Positions 47,860 to 60,962 of a stretch of 64,000 nucleotides of DNA are shown piece by piece; position 1 is the stretch's first letter, and each line of letters opens with the position of its first letter. A model generated the notes under the pieces. The model did no database searches and was not told where the DNA came from. It saw only the letters and a list, made by a program, of their open reading frames with translations. The translations under genes and the position numbers were made by a program. Source of the DNA: Entomortierella parvispora (Eukaryota; Mortierellomycota; Mortierellomycetes; Mortierellales; Mortierellaceae); NCBI GenBank assembly GCA_963573315.1, contig OY752144.1, positions 2,536,501 through 2,600,500 of the forward strand. Direction: 5' to 3'.

Positions 47860-49407
47860 TCAAGCACGCTGGTGGCTGGGAGCGGATTCGATAGAGCTGC
47901 GCTCCTGCTCTTCCTCATCGCTCTCGCGGGAGACGGTAGTCAAGGCGGCGCTGTCGTTGGTCTTGTCCTGACCCTGGAGGAGAGGGTGACCCTCAGGCAA
48001 GACACCAGTGTTGTCGTTATCCATGTTGCCACCGATCTTAGAACCAAGATAGAAGCAGAAGGAGCAGACCATGCCACCCATGAAACCAATACCGTCGTTA
48101 CTGAAAGCGGTCAACATGCCTGCGGTGATGGTCATGACAACGAAGTTGGCATGGCGCTTTTGATCATCGATCACACCATCGTTCACGGTTCTGGCAACGG
48201 CGCTCAATTCAATACCAGAGACGAAGAGCATGACGCCCAAGATGGAGGAAGGGAAGGACTGGATCAGACCTGTCAAGGAGCTGCCAAAGAACAGACCGAA
48301 AAAGATCTTGAGCGATCCCAAGACGATGATGGAGACCTCTGAGCGGGCACCGAAACGGTACTGGGCGGCCAATCCACCAGAACCGTGGCAGAAGGGGATG
48401 GAACCAAAGAAACAGCCGACCAAGTTCATCACACCGATCGACATGGAGATGGCAGGGGTACCAACTGGCAATTCGGGGAAGAGATCGTTGGCCAACGCAG
48501 CGAGGGCGATGACAGAGTTCAAAGCCGTCAAGGGGATCTGACCCAATCCCGCAGACAAGAAACCATGCTTGAATTCCTCGGGCGTGGGGACGACAGTGGA
48601 GACGGTGTAGATGCCAATCTTGGGGTAGTTGGCACCCTCGGGGGGGTTGGTGTACAACTTGATGAAGGCAATGATCAATCCAACAAAGAAAATGATGATA
48701 GCGGTTGGCACCCTCTTGGCTCGGTAATAGAACATGAACACGATGATAAAGGAGACGCAGGCCCACTCATAGTTGTTGCTCCACTCCCAGTTTTCACCTC
48801 CAAAGCTCTTGGCCTGGAGGACAAGCGCAGCAGCCTTAGCCGCGAACGAGATACCTGTTCCGAGCTGAATACCGCGGACCACGGCCATGGGCGTATACCT
48901 CCTGACAAGATGGATCGTATGCGTCACACCCAGGATGAAGATCACAGCAGAAACCGACATACCAGCACCCATCACCGCGCCTTTGCTCATGTGGTTGGTC
49001 AAAGCAATGGCGGCAATGGCTGGAGGAGGAGGAGGAGAAATAAGGTGGAGGTTATATCAGATAAGAAGGGAGGACAAGGCAGGAGATCAAGTATAAGCAG
49101 CAATTCAGAATGCAATCTTACACTTCATCGGCTGGACACACATGGGCATGCGGAAGAGGATACCGGTGACAATGTTCCAGAGACCTCCAAAGATCAAACT
49201 GGCGGTGAGATCGACCTGGCCGGTCAAGACCAAGGACAACAGAATAGGCAAGAGGGTACCGAGATCTCCGAGCGATCCGCTCAATTCACCGAGGGTGAAC
49301 CCAGATTTGAAGGACGACAGACGCTCCTTGACATTGCCCTTGATCATTGCGCCATAGTCCTCGTTGGCATTCTCGTTGGTGTGGTCGATAGGCAACACGA
49401 TGGCCAT
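47860..49407 (-). CDS. Molybdate transporter, MOT1 family
   Basis: Exons 49407-49122 and 49019-47860 encode 481 residues. MOT1 carriers (SulP-related) take up molybdate for the molybdenum cofactor. The two diagnostic blocks are present: GELSGSLGDLGTLLPI near residue 40 and FGSIPFCHGSGGLAAQYRFGARS in the middle. About ten hydrophobic segments are seen and the C-terminal tail is hydrophilic (ending SIESAPSHQRA). The ATG at 49407 is preferred because it has an A at -3 and gives the usual short N-terminus; an upstream in-frame ATG at 49488 would add 27 residues. The gene is convergent with NPL4, with about 230 bp between stops. Which anion it prefers is inferred from the family only. Confidence 0.88.
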
Positions 49408-49582
49408 TTTTACTGGTTGTTGGAGGAGGGTGAGCTTAAAAGACTTTGGCGGATAGGTCTCAAAGTATCGGTTAGCCAGAGGAAGCAATGTCCAAAGTGG
49501 AGCGGCCTGGATGAGGTAGGTACGAGGGAGGGAGGAAGAGAGAGAGCAAAAACCAGTAAAACGAGGGGCGGGGATGGTCCCC

Positions 49583-49592
49583 TTTTATATCA
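49583..49592 (-). promoter_or_regulatory. TATA box candidate of the molybdate transporter
   Basis: On the minus strand the sequence reads TGATATAAAAGG, about 180 bp upstream of the ATG at 49407. Confidence 0.55.
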
Positions 49593-52039
49593 ACCCCTGG
49601 TCCTTTTTCACAAACAAAAGACAAAGTCCAATGATCCCCAGAGTTGCCTGTCCAACGACGGACTGGATGACAAAACCGTAAAGCGCCCTGTCCTTTTGGC
49701 CTTTTAGTTTCCTTTTTTTGTGGTGTCCAAACAAGAGTGACCATGGACCGTGGCGTTTCCCCCTTTTCAATCGAACTGAATACAAAAAACTCAAAAAGGA
49801 TAGCAAACATTGAACAGCCTGCTGCCAACAACCTTCCCAATTCAGTCGCCGAACAAAAACACAAAGAGCTCCCTTGGACACTGTCCTGCCATTTCGAGGC
49901 GAATGAAACCCACCTACTGGAACCTCTGTCGTCCATTCCTCTATTCGGCCCAACCCCCAGGTAACGATATAGCTTAATTCCTCCCACCGTTTTTTCTTTT
50001 CGTGGACGTGTGGGGATGTCGAGGTGAGTTCCCAAGATCATCTCGAGTTATCATCGCAACTCGGTTGAATTGGTGGCCTGTGGTGATTGAAAGAGAAATC
50101 TCACGCATCCGTGTGTGGTCATTGCGCTTGTTAGTGTTCATTTTTCCTTTTTTTCTTTGTTCTCCAACAGACCTTGGCGCAGCCCTTCGATCCCTCTCTC
50201 CCCCCTGCAGGACTGAGTATGGAATCACCAAAGCTCGAAAGTACATCCCAACAACAGATGAGCATCGACCTTTCTCCAAGCCGATCACCCATCTCTCAAC
50301 ACCAGCAGACCGTCCTCTCCTCTCTGCCCTTAGGACCAAGGACAGGATGGTCGAGGCAATCAGGTGTGGGACCTCGAAAGCGAAGGATGGAAGGGGTGGC
50401 GCCGTGTGGTATCATAGCGTTATCATGCCCTAGATAGTCACTCCCTTTTCAATTATTTACCCGTTTTTCCTTTTCTTCGGAAAAAGTAACAAGGACGTCC
50501 AACTTTCTTTCTCTAGTCCTGTCCAGCAGACCAAAATGGGGTCGCCATGTTGGAACCAAAACAAACGGCCAATTGACAACCATCACGGATTCTTGAACAG
50601 CCTGTTATTCACAAAGAAGGATCAAACCATCCAGGACAACGAAGAGTGAGGGGCAACGAAAGTGGGTCAAGGTTACACAGAGTCCTCCGATTGGGCAAAC
50701 AGCAAAAAAGACCCAGGAATTTTCCCCTCTGCTGTTGACAACGCTGAACGGTGGGTATGGGATGGAGGGCAGCAAGCGCGTGCGTGGGGAAAGGGATGGT
50801 AGAGCCGATCTAAAGCAGCCCTAGGAGAAAGACGAGTTCTGTGGGCTTTGGAATCACAAGGTTACAAGGTTGCGCGCCAGGTTATTAGAGCCAAACGTAA
50901 AAGTGGGTTCTCTGGCGCAAAGAAGAAAATTTTGTGGGTCAAATAATGGGTCGAGACCAGAAGCGAACAAAGCGCCGCTCTCGGGCTCGGAGTGTGCGGA
51001 GTGTTCACCTGTTAGCCCTTTGTTTGAGTGGTCCTCAACCATGAGGATCAAGCCTCAACTCAGGATCATCCTGTGTTCCGCAAGAAGGTCTCTACAACTA
51101 TCGCACCTCTTCCCGACCGCCCACCCGAAAGGTCGATCAGAGCCAAGGCGCGTCGACTACGATTTTCATGTCGTCATGAGAAGGGAAATCAAGTTCGAGA
51201 TCTCAGTTCAAAGCAATTGGGATATATCGCACACTCCACTGCCATAGTGCAGCCAATTGCTAGTGCGGCCAATTGCTTGCTGGATTGTGCGATCAAATAT
51301 TTACAGGCCAAGATTCCATTGCATGGTCAGTTACGAGATTGGTAGTAACCACTTGAATGAATTCGAGATGCCGAGAGTAAACAATGTGATTGAGAAGCAT
51401 GCTGAAAGTCATACGAATATGTCGAATCACTTGCCAGTCCATTGGATGTCAACAGCGTGCGTCCTTAGTTAGCGATATATCCTCTTTAACTTAGCACTGC
51501 CAACCACCTTGTCGCCAGGATCTCGCCCCTTTGTTCTTTGCAGCCTGCAGTTGCCGCGGCAACATTTTCATTAACTACACTGGGACACAAGATTAAGAAA
51601 GCTTCCCCCAGAATCTTGATAGTTTACCCCGCGCATAGCACACGGTCGTATGTCATATTCTGTAGCATAGCATTGTTGTGAGTGCAGGAGCTTGCATTGT
51701 CCAAAGTTGTAGGCTTGAGATTTTCGAAACCAGCATTGAATTTCTTTTGTCAGCAGGAGTTTGAGTAGATCTCAAGAAGCACCAGGTCCAATTCAAAAAT
51801 TGTGGGTTTGGTCTTGACACGATTGTGCGCCGACCATCGGCGACATGCACCCTGTGATCATGTTTTACGTAAAACGGCATCCAAGATACGACCACGACAT
51901 AGTCATGATTCTGTATGCATTTCTGAAACACCAACTTTGGTTTGGGCGTAGGTGTTGTTCCAGCTATGTTTGCGACGGTTATAATTGGTGTTGTTGACTG
52001 TGGGTGTTGTTGACTGATGTCAAAGTCATTCATCTACTT
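49593..52039. other. 2.4-kb gene-poor stretch
   Basis: No recognised gene. Open frames at 50002-50433, 50870-51345 (+) and 51653-52033 (-) lack motifs, and I could not extend any by splicing. The first part shows cryptic C/T-rich, promoter-like sequence. Confidence 0.45.
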
Positions 52040-52708
52040 TTATTTCTTCAAGGACGCGCTTTCTGAGGACGCCCATTTGCTTTCCAATTGCTGTTGTAGT
52101 GTCTCGGCCTCATGATCTTCGTAGTATCTCTTTTTCATGGCGCGGTATTTGTTGATATGGTACATGGCTTCGATTTCTACAATAACAAAAGGATGTACAT
52201 TACGTCAGAGAGTGTGTATGACGAGATACAGTACAGAAGCGCGTTTTTTTTTGAGTAAATATTCCACATGGTGGCCAATCTCACTCCTCCCCTTCTTGTT
52301 ACCTTTGCAAACATAGTCACCAAGGTCGATTCGCTTTTGAATCTCGGCTGGGTCTTTGAGATCCTTGTTCTTTAGGAAGGCCGACTTGAGTTTCTTATGG
52401 AAGAAATCGGATCCTGCCGGGTATTCGCGTCCAAGGTACGAGAGCTGGTATCAAAATCGAGCGTAAACGGCAAAGAAAGCAAAACACGGCATTGTTAGTA
52501 AACCCGCGTAGCCAAATGTCACAGAGAGGTGAGAAAGTGAAAAAGAGATACTGCAGGCGAAAACAGAGGAGGAAACGTCTGAGAGGAATGAGCTGGGAGT
52601 GCACAGAACCAAATGGAACGAATTCAGAATGGAGGGTTCCAGCATAGTCCTTTCCAGTAGTACCTGCTTATAGAGAGCTATTACGCGATGCCGTGATGGT
52701 TGACTCAT
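52040..52708 (-). CDS. LYR-motif protein Etfrf1/Lyrm5 (ETF regulatory factor)
   Basis: Three exons, 52708-52664, 52444-52303 and 52176-52040, encode 107 residues. The start exon has 15 codons. The LYR-type helix reads HRVIALYKQLSYLGREYP, followed by FHKKLKSAFLKNKDL, DPAEIQKRIDLGDYV and EIEAMYHINKYRAMKKRYY. That run matches the mitochondrial ETFRF1/LYRM5 proteins, which bind electron-transfer flavoprotein and tune its flavin loading. The tail is Gln/Glu/Lys-rich. No cleavable presequence is evident, as is common for LYR proteins. Other LYR family members are less likely because of the KYRAMKKRYY segment. Confidence 0.88.
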
Positions 52709-53088
52709 GGAGGTGTTATGGAGGTATGGAGGAATTAAGTTTCGGAATGGCAATGGGGAACAAGAACTGATGCTGCTGGGCATGGGAAAGAAAGAAAATA
52801 TACACGTGACACTCACGCCACCAAAACCCTTGGTATTCACGAACATTCGAATTTTTTTTTCTTCATGGCCACCCTTAGCAGCAACAACAGTCCACAGACT
52901 CGACAAGATCGATTCAGTTATAGACCCATAGTCCATAGTTTTGCTCCCCGCGAAGAATCAAAGCAAACGTCTAGAAGAAGTGGTTCATTGTTGCTTTCTG
53001 AATTTATTGTACATGCAGACGTGGTATCCTGGTTTTTTTGGAGTTCTTTTGTAGTGTTGGTCTTGATAAAATGTAGGTTGTATATCCT
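52709..53088. other. Intergenic
   Basis: 380 bases holding the promoter of the LYR gene and the 3' flank of DPL1. Nothing further seen. Confidence 0.6.
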
Positions 53089-55525
53089 TTAGGGCTTGTA
53101 CATGGCATCGACAAAGGCAAAGGACACATCGGCGACGACATCTGGTGGCACAGTGGCGGCCATACCGTACATGCCTGCTGTTGATCCAGTCTCAGTGATC
53201 TTGCCGGCCTCAAAGTCCTGCATCACCTCTTGCAAATCCAGAATGAACTCATCTGAGGCATCGGCAGAAGGAATGGTTGAGGTGAAATGGACACCAGGGG
53301 GGGACTGCAAGGCCGACAAGTGCCAGCCGCGCTTCTTCATCTGATCACTGATATCGTAGATGTTGAACTTTGTAGAGTTGAAGGCCACCACAGATGTACG
53401 GGGCTCACCATAGACGTACAAGCTTGGGATGGCCTCGATCGCCTTGCGGACCTTGATCTGGGCGCCAATGACCTTCTTGGCCTCCTGAATATAACCTTCC
53501 TCTCCAATGTGCATCAAGGTGGCCCAGCATCCGGCGATCAAGGCACCAGGGCGGGATCCGGCGACAGAGGGCGAGGCATAGATTCCACCAGGCCAGGTAG
53601 GCAAGCTGAAGTACTGATACCGACGCATCTCCTTGGAGTGGTACATCATAATGGAGGAGCCCTTGGGTGCAAATCCGTACTTGTGGGTGTCGCAAGAAAT
53701 GGCTGTCACTCCAGGCACACGGAAATCAAAGAGAGGCAACTTGTAACCAGCCTTCTCCGCGAACGCAACCATGAAAGATCCCAAACAGCAGTCGACGTGC
53801 AATCCAACGTTGTGCTTCAAGGCCAATTGACCGAGGGCCTCGATATCGTCCATGACACCGTGAGGGTAGTTGACGGCAGATCCTGCAATCAAGACTGTGT
53901 TCTTGTTGATGGCACGCTTGACAGCCTTAAGGTCTGCCTGCATGGTTACAGGGTCAATGGGCACCAGGATGATCTTCATGCCGAAATAGGAAGCGGCCTT
54001 GTTGAAGGCGGCGTGGATGGTAACAGGGGCAACACTATTCAACGCAAATGAAGGTTAGAGACCATGAAAGCTTTTGAACCAAAAAAAGAAAGTCGAAAGA
54101 CCGAGCGGAGTAGACGATTTGACAAGAAATTAACCGAGAAGCAAAACCTACATTTCAGGTTGAGTGATTCCCTTGACTTCCTTGCCCCACTCGCGATGGG
54201 TCTTGCAAGACATCAAGATTGATTCCGTGCCTCCGGAAGTCATGACGGCTCCGGCATTGGGACCACCATGGAACAGGTTGGTGACCATGGCGCAAACCTC
54301 GGCCTCCATCTTACGAGTTCCGGGGAAGACCTCGGGGTGAAGGGGGTTGGCGGATGAGAACATCTTGTAAGCCTTAGCACCCAAGTCTGAGAGGACCTTG
54401 TTGTGGTGGTAGACAGCTCCAGAGACGCGGCCCTTCTCCCAAGCAGTGTGGGGCAATTCGCTGTATCTGTTAAAGCAGAAAAAAAAGGAGTTAGTAACAC
54501 AAATCAGCGGGATTAACCTTAGTCATGTCAATTTGAGATGTTGGTTTTGTTGCAAGGCCTCTCTTTTCCTTCCTCTTCATCTCTTAGTTCTCCGTCTTAG
54601 CTATATAAAAGCTCTTTCACGGTCTTGTATGTAAAAGCCCTTGCCGGCCGACGTAACGTCAATTTGACAGTTAAGCCCGCCCCAAAGGCCTCCAATGTTA
54701 TGGTTGTTGATGTGGGTGATGTTGATGATGGTGTTGTTGTTGTTGTTGTTGTTGTTATCGCTCCCTTCGCCAATGCGAGAGGAAGATTGGGCCTCTTTTT
54801 TATCCTAGACCTTGATTCAGTTGAGTTGCGGTGGGTGGGTAGGTGGCGGCCGATCGCTGTGTTCGTCCATTTGCTCTCGTTCACTTTTCTCCACCCCGCC
54901 CGCCCCTTTCTCCTCCCCCTCTTTCTCCAAATATGAATTCATTCTGCTCAGTTTTCTCAGGTCTCCAGTCAGAGATTGCTCCGATGCGAAAAAAAGTCTC
55001 CCTTTTTCCTTTTTCCATGTCCATTTGGTTTCGTGTGTTTACCTGTTCAATTCCTTGTCCAGCTCCTCATCTGTGAACCCTTGACGGGGCAGAGTAGTGT
55101 AGCGGGGATGAGTATCGTCCTGAGGTGCGACTTTATCCTCAATGTCCTTGGCAGCCTTTCCGAGCTCACGGTTCAGCTTCTCCTTAACACTTGGCAGCAT
55201 CTTTGCGTACTTGAATGCAAGCTAACGGGTGTAACAAAAATCAGGGTCAGACACCAGTCAAAGGATTTTTCTTTTTGAATTGGCAATAATCATGAGATCT
55301 CTTGAGGATCACGAACGAACGACTTACAGCACTCAAGTAGACCTTGACTTCATTGTATGTTCTGGAGGCGCCATGGACCAAGAAGGTGGTGTTGAGGAAA
55401 GAAAGGATCTTGTAGATAAAGAAGATAAAGACAATGTTCTTGATGTTGGAGAGACGGGGGTTGTTCAGGTAGGCTTGAAGAACCTGGACCGTGGGGTTAT
55501 TGGCGAGACTGGATACGATAGGCAT
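53089..55525 (-). CDS. DPL1: Sphingosine-1-phosphate lyase (dihydrosphingosine phosphate lyase)
   Basis: Four exons, 55525-55328, 55221-55043, 54466-54152 and 54034-53089, give 545 residues, normal for the family. This ER enzyme uses PLP to split phosphorylated long-chain bases into phosphoethanolamine and a fatty aldehyde, the exit step of sphingolipid breakdown. One membrane anchor lies near the N-terminus (IKNIVFIFFIYKILSFL). PLP-enzyme blocks follow: ANPLHPEVFPG, GAVMTSGGTESILMS, APVTIHAAFNKAA, NYPHGVMDDI and SCDTHKYGFAPKG with the Schiff-base Lys349, then TWPGGIYASPSVAGSRPG. The catalytic side faces the cytosol in known members. Intron 2 is long (576 bp) and contains a GTT repeat. Confidence 0.95.
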
Positions 55526-55841
55526 GTTGTATGTGGTTGTTGTAGAGGGTTGGTGCTGAGGGGGAGAAGGGGAGGAAAGAGATGCAACGAATGGCAAGCT
55601 ACTAGAAGGTCAATGAATGCCAAAAAGACTGGTGAAAAAGGAGAGATCTCGTGAAGAGGGAGTGACCAGAACGGGTGACACTGTTGTTGTTGTTGATGAT
55701 TTTGTTGGTGAAGAAGCAGGAGGAAGAGCGACGTGTGCTGGTGAGGATGTAAGGAGGAGGAGAGAGTGTGTGTGAAAGAGAGAAAAGAATGAAGCAAAGG
55801 GGAGTGAAGGAGTGAAGGAGAGAAGAGGGAGGAGGGGTTCC

Positions 55842-55850
55842 CTTATAAAG
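55842..55850 (-). promoter_or_regulatory. TATA box candidate of DPL1
   Basis: CTTTATAAG on the minus strand, about 320 bp upstream of the ATG at 55525. Confidence 0.5.
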
Positions 55851-57927
55851 CGTCCAAGCCAGCTCTGTGTCCAGCTCTGATCTCGTCCCAGCCCCGGATA
55901 AAACATTAGTTGACGTGCGCTTCCCTCTGCGCTGCTTCTGTGTTTCTGTGCTCGGCCAAATCATTGCACATCAACTTTCGACGCACGCACTGACTAGATC
56001 GGCTGTATCTACTTGTTATCTGCGAACGAGACGACGTGCTCAGCAGTTCAGTCGCTGGTTTGTCTGGCGAAATTTCCTTGGCTGGACGCGGCACAACTTT
56101 TACAAAGCAAAACCCCGCTCCTTCTTTGCTTCCACGCTCACGTTCATTTCACTCTTCCCACCTCTCACTTCCTCTTCGCCTTGCTTTCTTTCTTTCCTTC
56201 TTTCTCTCTGTGTCTAAACAATTCGTATTCATCATCTGGGGTTGTAGCCCCCCGGGACCCTTCCTAACAGGAATGATCTCGGAAAATCGGACCATTATTT
56301 TGGGCTTTGCTCGTAGGCAATGTGCCCTGCAGCTGCACTCTTGCTGTCCTGCTTTCTCACGGGTTGTGTTCTTTTTTTTTTCTTTGTTTTTTTCAATCAA
56401 GATCTGTCAAGGTTTACCTTGGGCATTCTTACCAAATAATTCTGCCTCGGTCCTTTCGGTCAGAAATTCTCCGTGCCTGAAGTTGCGTGCTCCCCTTTCC
56501 TTTTGTACCCTCTTTCCCTTACATACCTATTTTTCACTCGTTCTTCATTCGTCACTTCATTCACCCATCTGTTCTTCTCCTCCCCCTCCCCCACCCCTCT
56601 CAATTCCCAAACTTCATTCTCAATTGCAGTTGAAAGGAATAGCAGGCCTTTACTAATATTAAAAGAGACTAATAATGGGTAGGAAAAAAAAAGATTGGGG
56701 AAAAGAGTGAAATAGAGAGTCTGCAAATGACGTTAATAGTAGCGCAACTCTCAATTGCTGGAGCGAGAGGTGGTGAAGGATCTCCATGGGGGATGTTGTG
56801 TGTCTGTTATTCTTTTTTTTTTTTTTTTTTTTTTTGTTTGTTGTTGTATAGTGTGGTACGGGCCGAGGAAAAGGGTGCAGGTCTGGTAGAACACAGGCAA
56901 GAAGCTGATCATGCTATCATATTGGTCGATCAAAAGCTGCTTCTTTCCTTTATGTCCGGTCTTTGTATCCTAAAGGTACTATAGATTTGTGCAACAGAAA
57001 GAAAGAAGCGGGTCAGTCATCATATAAGAATGTCAAAGGCGTACAATCTGTATCCCCACGAGTAATGTTTGCTATTTTTGAATGCTCTCAAGCTTTCCCC
57101 TGCTGCCACAAAATGAAAAACGCGTCTTCGACTAAAAACTTGGGCATCGCTAGGCAACCATGAGCTTTTCGATTCATGACAATGAAATAAATGAATTCAT
57201 CGCGGTTTGGGCTGCAACGTGGTCAATTGGCGAGGGGGTAAAACGATTCCAAGGGGGTTCAAGAGATAAAGAGAGGGACACAGAGCACTCAAAAGAGAGA
57301 GAGAGAGAGGTGAAAAAAAGGGAAACTCAAGGGGGTGTTGGTGGAATTGAGAAAGAGACAGAGAGAACGAGGAAGAGAGAGGCAGACAGAGGCGACGTAT
57401 CAGGGGATAGTGAGAGGTGAAAGGAGATAGGAGAAGGCAACAGAGGTGATTTTCGGCAATCAAGTGGGGGGGATGTGACCAAAGTGAATGTGAATGGCGC
57501 GAGTGATGGCCCAGGCGCAGTACCACACAAGTACATCTGAAGCAGCCCTTCGTCGGTCCTTGAAGCAATGCACAACAAGCAACAAAAGACACATGAATAT
57601 GCACATTTTCCAAATGCTTGTCTGGTCTCCTGCCTTCGTTTGTTATGCTGTTTTTTTTTCTCATGCTGGGTTGTTTCTCCTTGAATTGGTTGGTGCCCTT
57701 CCGTCGGGACACACACAGCAGGAAAGAAACAAGGAAAAGCAAGCCAATGCAATGCATCCCCACACACTTCATGTACCGCATCCATAATCTATGGTGCATG
57801 AACGCCCAAACAAACAAAGCACACCTCCACTCCCTAAAATACTGAGAACGTTTTCTGCTCGCATTTGTGCGTCCATTCGTCATTACCTTGTGTTGCAAAG
57901 ACTCTGAGAGAGAGAGAGCCTCGGAGA
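55851..57927. other. Intergenic region
   Basis: No gene recognised. It has long C/T-rich tracts, a poly-T run at about 56813-56835 and GA-rich sequence at 57290-57420 close to the 3' end of the next gene. Open frames here are short and repeat-driven. Confidence 0.5.
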
Positions 57928-58764
57928 TTAGTTGGCGGTGGCCACTGCGGTTTCTTCAACAACATTCTCCGTGGGGATGCTGGTCTCAATGACTGGTGCA
58001 GCGTCCTTGACAGCAGTGGCGGTGGTCGTGGTGGTCTCGCCCTCAGCGGCAGCCTCTGTTGAGTCGGTCGCCTCGGTCACGGTCGCTGGTGCGGCCGCGG
58101 CAGCCTTCTCCCTCTTCTTGAAGATGTTGAACGACAGACGCTTGCCCAGCTTTTGTGGGGCATCGAGAGGAAGTTCAGCGGCGGGCTTGTCCTCAGCAGC
58201 GGGCTCAGCAACGGTAGGTGTCTCGGGCGTGGCCTCAGCAGGAGCAGCCTCCTCCGTGATCTCGGTTGTCACCACTGGAACCGTAACGGGCGCCTCGGCA
58301 GCATCAGCTGGGGTAGCAGCAGCCTCCTCCTCAGCAGCAGCAGGAGCCTCGCCATCAGCGGGGGCAGCGGCCGCAGCCTTCTCAGCCTTGGGCTTCTTGT
58401 CGGCGGCAGTAAGCTTCTTAATGTTGCTGGTCAACTTCGAGATCCAAGACTTCTTCTTGTCTGATCCGGTCGAGTGTGGGGGTGAATCCTTTGCGGCCTC
58501 TCCCTCCGTTGCCTCTGCCGACGCCTCTGCCTCATCTTCAGCGGGAGCGGCAGCAGCCTCGCTCGGAGTGTCGCCGGTCTCAACGGGGGCATCCGATGGC
58601 TCCACAGCGGTCGAGAAAGTGGCCTCTGGTTCAGCGACTGTGGTTTCAGCAGCAGGGGCGGACTCTGCAGCAGGTGTGGTTTCCACAACGACAGGAGCGT
58701 CATCGGCAGGATTGGCCGCCTCCTCGTGGTGAAGATGTTCAACGTCAGCGGTGGTGTCAGCCAT
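57928..58764 (-). CDS. Ala/Glu/Thr/Pro-rich disordered acidic protein
   Basis: Single exon of 278 residues from ATG 58764 (MADTTADVEHLHHEE). More than half of the residues are Ala, Glu, Thr or Pro. Two short ordered-looking basic islands interrupt this: DKKKSWISKLTSNIKKL and QKLGKRLSFNIFKKREK, which could be amphipathic helices. Codons are strongly C-ending, as in the thiolase and RPS15 genes, so expression is probably high. No signal peptide, membrane span or catalytic motif. I do not recognise a family; wholly open antisense frames are a by-product of the codon bias. Confidence 0.75.
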   Translation of the reverse strand: MADTTADVEHLHHEEAANPADDAPVVVETTPAAESAPAAETTVAEPEATFSTAVEPSDAPVETGDTPSEAAAAPAEDEAEASAEATEGEAAKDSPPHSTGSDKKKSWISKLTSNIKKLTAADKKPKAEKAAAAAPADGEAPAAAEEEAAATPADAAEAPVTVPVVTTEITEEAAPAEATPETPTVAEPAAEDKPAAELPLDAPQKLGKRLSFNIFKKREKAAAAAPATVTEATDSTEAAAEGETTTTTATAVKDAAPVIETSIPTENVVEETAVATAN

Positions 58765-60962
58765 GTGAATGAAGGTGAGGTGAGAAGAAAAGAAAAGAAA
58801 TGTGTGCGAAGGTGTGGAGTTGGAAGGGAAAGAGAGAGTGAAGGCTGCTGGTGGGAATTGAGAAAGGAGATGCAAAAGAGAGAAGAAAGAGGAAGAAAGA
58901 GAGGAAAGAGAGGAAAGTAAAAGGTAGCTACAAGAAGAGAGAAAGAGAGCGAGAGAGAGAAAAAAAGGAGAAAGGAGCGCGCGCAAGGCACTCGATGGGC
59001 AACAGCATCAACAAACGGGATCAACGCATGAAAGCGGCCTGCGACCAATGCTGTCTACTGCTGTCGAGCTGGGGTCAGTCGACCATCCTGCCATTGCGCG
59101 GCTGTTGGCTACAGTTTGGAGGACCGTGGGCAATGCAGCAATGTTTGAAGCATTCTCTCGTCCCTTCTTGAGATAGTTCCATGAAGGGGCATCCAACATG
59201 ATATGTGCAACCCTCTGCTGACGATGCTGATGTCGACGGTGGGGTTGGGTCGGTCGCATCTCCAATTTCGAGTTCCCGTGCTGGTCCCTGATCCTGATCC
59301 TGATCCTGATCCTACTCGGTCATCTCCATGTTCATCATCGTTGCCATCATCATCATATCATCATGGCCAACTTTGTGCTCGTGCTCAGTCTGACTCTCAC
59401 TCTTGATAATACTCGCAGGACCCCGCACAAACAATAATAATTGTTTGACGCACAGCTGCATTTGGACCTAAACATCGAACCGAAGACGGAGGTTTGCTGG
59501 CTGTAGCGCGTGCGTACGGGCAACTTCAGAAGACACAAAAAAGAAGAAAAGAGCAGAAATGGCGACGGCCTCACAAGCAGACATGAAGAGAGGCAATAGG
59601 ACGATGGTGCCTTCCTCCATTCCCTTAGACCCACCAACCGTCAACAAGCATCTTTCTCCTCTTCCTCCTCCTCCTCCTCCCCCTCCTCTTCTGATCCCTT
59701 TCCCCCCACCCCCCCTCGTCATCCATCTTTGAAGAAACCCCTTCTGCATGTCTCTCCGCCTGTCTTGCCCCTTCTTCTAGTTCTCGTCTTCCTCTTTCCC
59801 CCCTCACCTTCCCGCTCTTTCCCCTTTCGTGTGATGTCTATGATCCTTACCTTGACTCATTGGTTTAACAATGTTTTCCGAGCACAACGCGTGTTGGTCG
59901 CGTCACATTTCTCATCGGTTTACTGCTCTCATTCACTCTCACTCACTCTCTTTCAATCTACTGCTTCGCCCAGCAATCCATTCTGTTCGCACCCCTCCCC
60001 CACACCTGACCCTGGGGCCTAACTGACACTTTTGATTATTTTCTATTCATGTAGAGTATTTGAGATCTTGAGAGCCAAATGTGGCGGACTGACGTCGTAT
60101 GGTAGCTCGGCTAATAGAGCTGGAGAAAGGGAGAGAGAGATGGAGAGAAGAGAGCTGGAGAGCTTTCAAGGGGGTGGTCGAGGGGGAAAAGATAAAGGGT
60201 AGAGCTAGCTTGTTACTCGACTCCGTCCAAAAAAAAACAAAAAAAAAATAGATATGAGCAAAAGCTGATAGAGAGCCCTTGAGCCCCAGGCACCTGGTAG
60301 CCTGACCAGGAGTGAGTGAGAGATAGAGGAGCAATACTGTTTTTAACGATCGTTTCCTCATAGAAAGATGGAAACGGGAGGTGAGCCAAAAGGGCACCGG
60401 ACGCGTTTAAAAAAAAGGGAGGATTGTCAACTGATCCGTATCGATCGGGATACAAAGACACATATGGACGCGTTTCATCTTGCTTCAACCATGATCCTCA
60501 AGAAGAGAAAACACACCACAGCAAAACTGCCATTTTCATTGTGTTTATAAAGGTGAGCGTGACAAGAAAGTTTCTTTTTTTGCTTTGTTCGGCAGAGCAG
60601 ACCCTAGTTCAGAAGCTGCACCGGCCTTCAAGGCCACGCCTGGAAAAAAGTGTATCGTGTGACCAGCTGCTCATCCATTGGAGAAGTACGAGAATTTCAG
60701 CACTAAGGTAACCGTTTTTGTGCTTCTAGGATATTTGGAAGGGAGGCAATGAGATCATGAAGGACACTGTCTTTCAATTGTTGTAAAGGGCGATAGGATG
60801 TTGATGTTGGGATTGATGTTTTTATTTTGATGCGGTCGTAAATATGCAAGGGTTGTGTAGAGTGATAGTGGATATGCAAAAGCCAGATCGGATCGTCTTT
60901 CAAAGATCGAGATCTGAGATGTGTTTTGTTGATTGTTGGTCAAAGAGCAATGTGTTCCTTGC
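58765..60962. other. 2.2-kb intergenic region
   Basis: No gene recognised. It holds GA-rich leader sequence of the disordered-protein gene (58850-58970), a CCTGAT hexanucleotide repeat at 59287-59313, ATC/ATG triplets near 59325-59365, and C/T-rich tracts at 59650-60000. Open frames lack motifs. Confidence 0.5.
59287..59313. repeat. CCTGAT hexanucleotide repeat, 4.5 units
   Basis: Perfect tandem CCTGAT units in the intergenic region. Confidence 0.9.

Noticed and set aside
48385-49707. A 440-codon + strand open frame opposite the molybdate transporter
   Set aside because: It lies antisense to a conserved two-exon gene, reads across that gene's intron, and owes its length to biased codon use on the other strand.
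51653-52033. A 126-codon minus-strand frame ending near the 3' end of the LYR gene
   Set aside because: No motif, no obvious promoter, and it abuts the stop of the LYR gene by only seven bases; probably 3' flank.
57932-58732. A 266-codon Ala/Ser-rich + strand frame
   Set aside because: It is the antisense shadow of the Ala/Glu-rich gene; the minus strand has a proper start context and reads to a clean stop.
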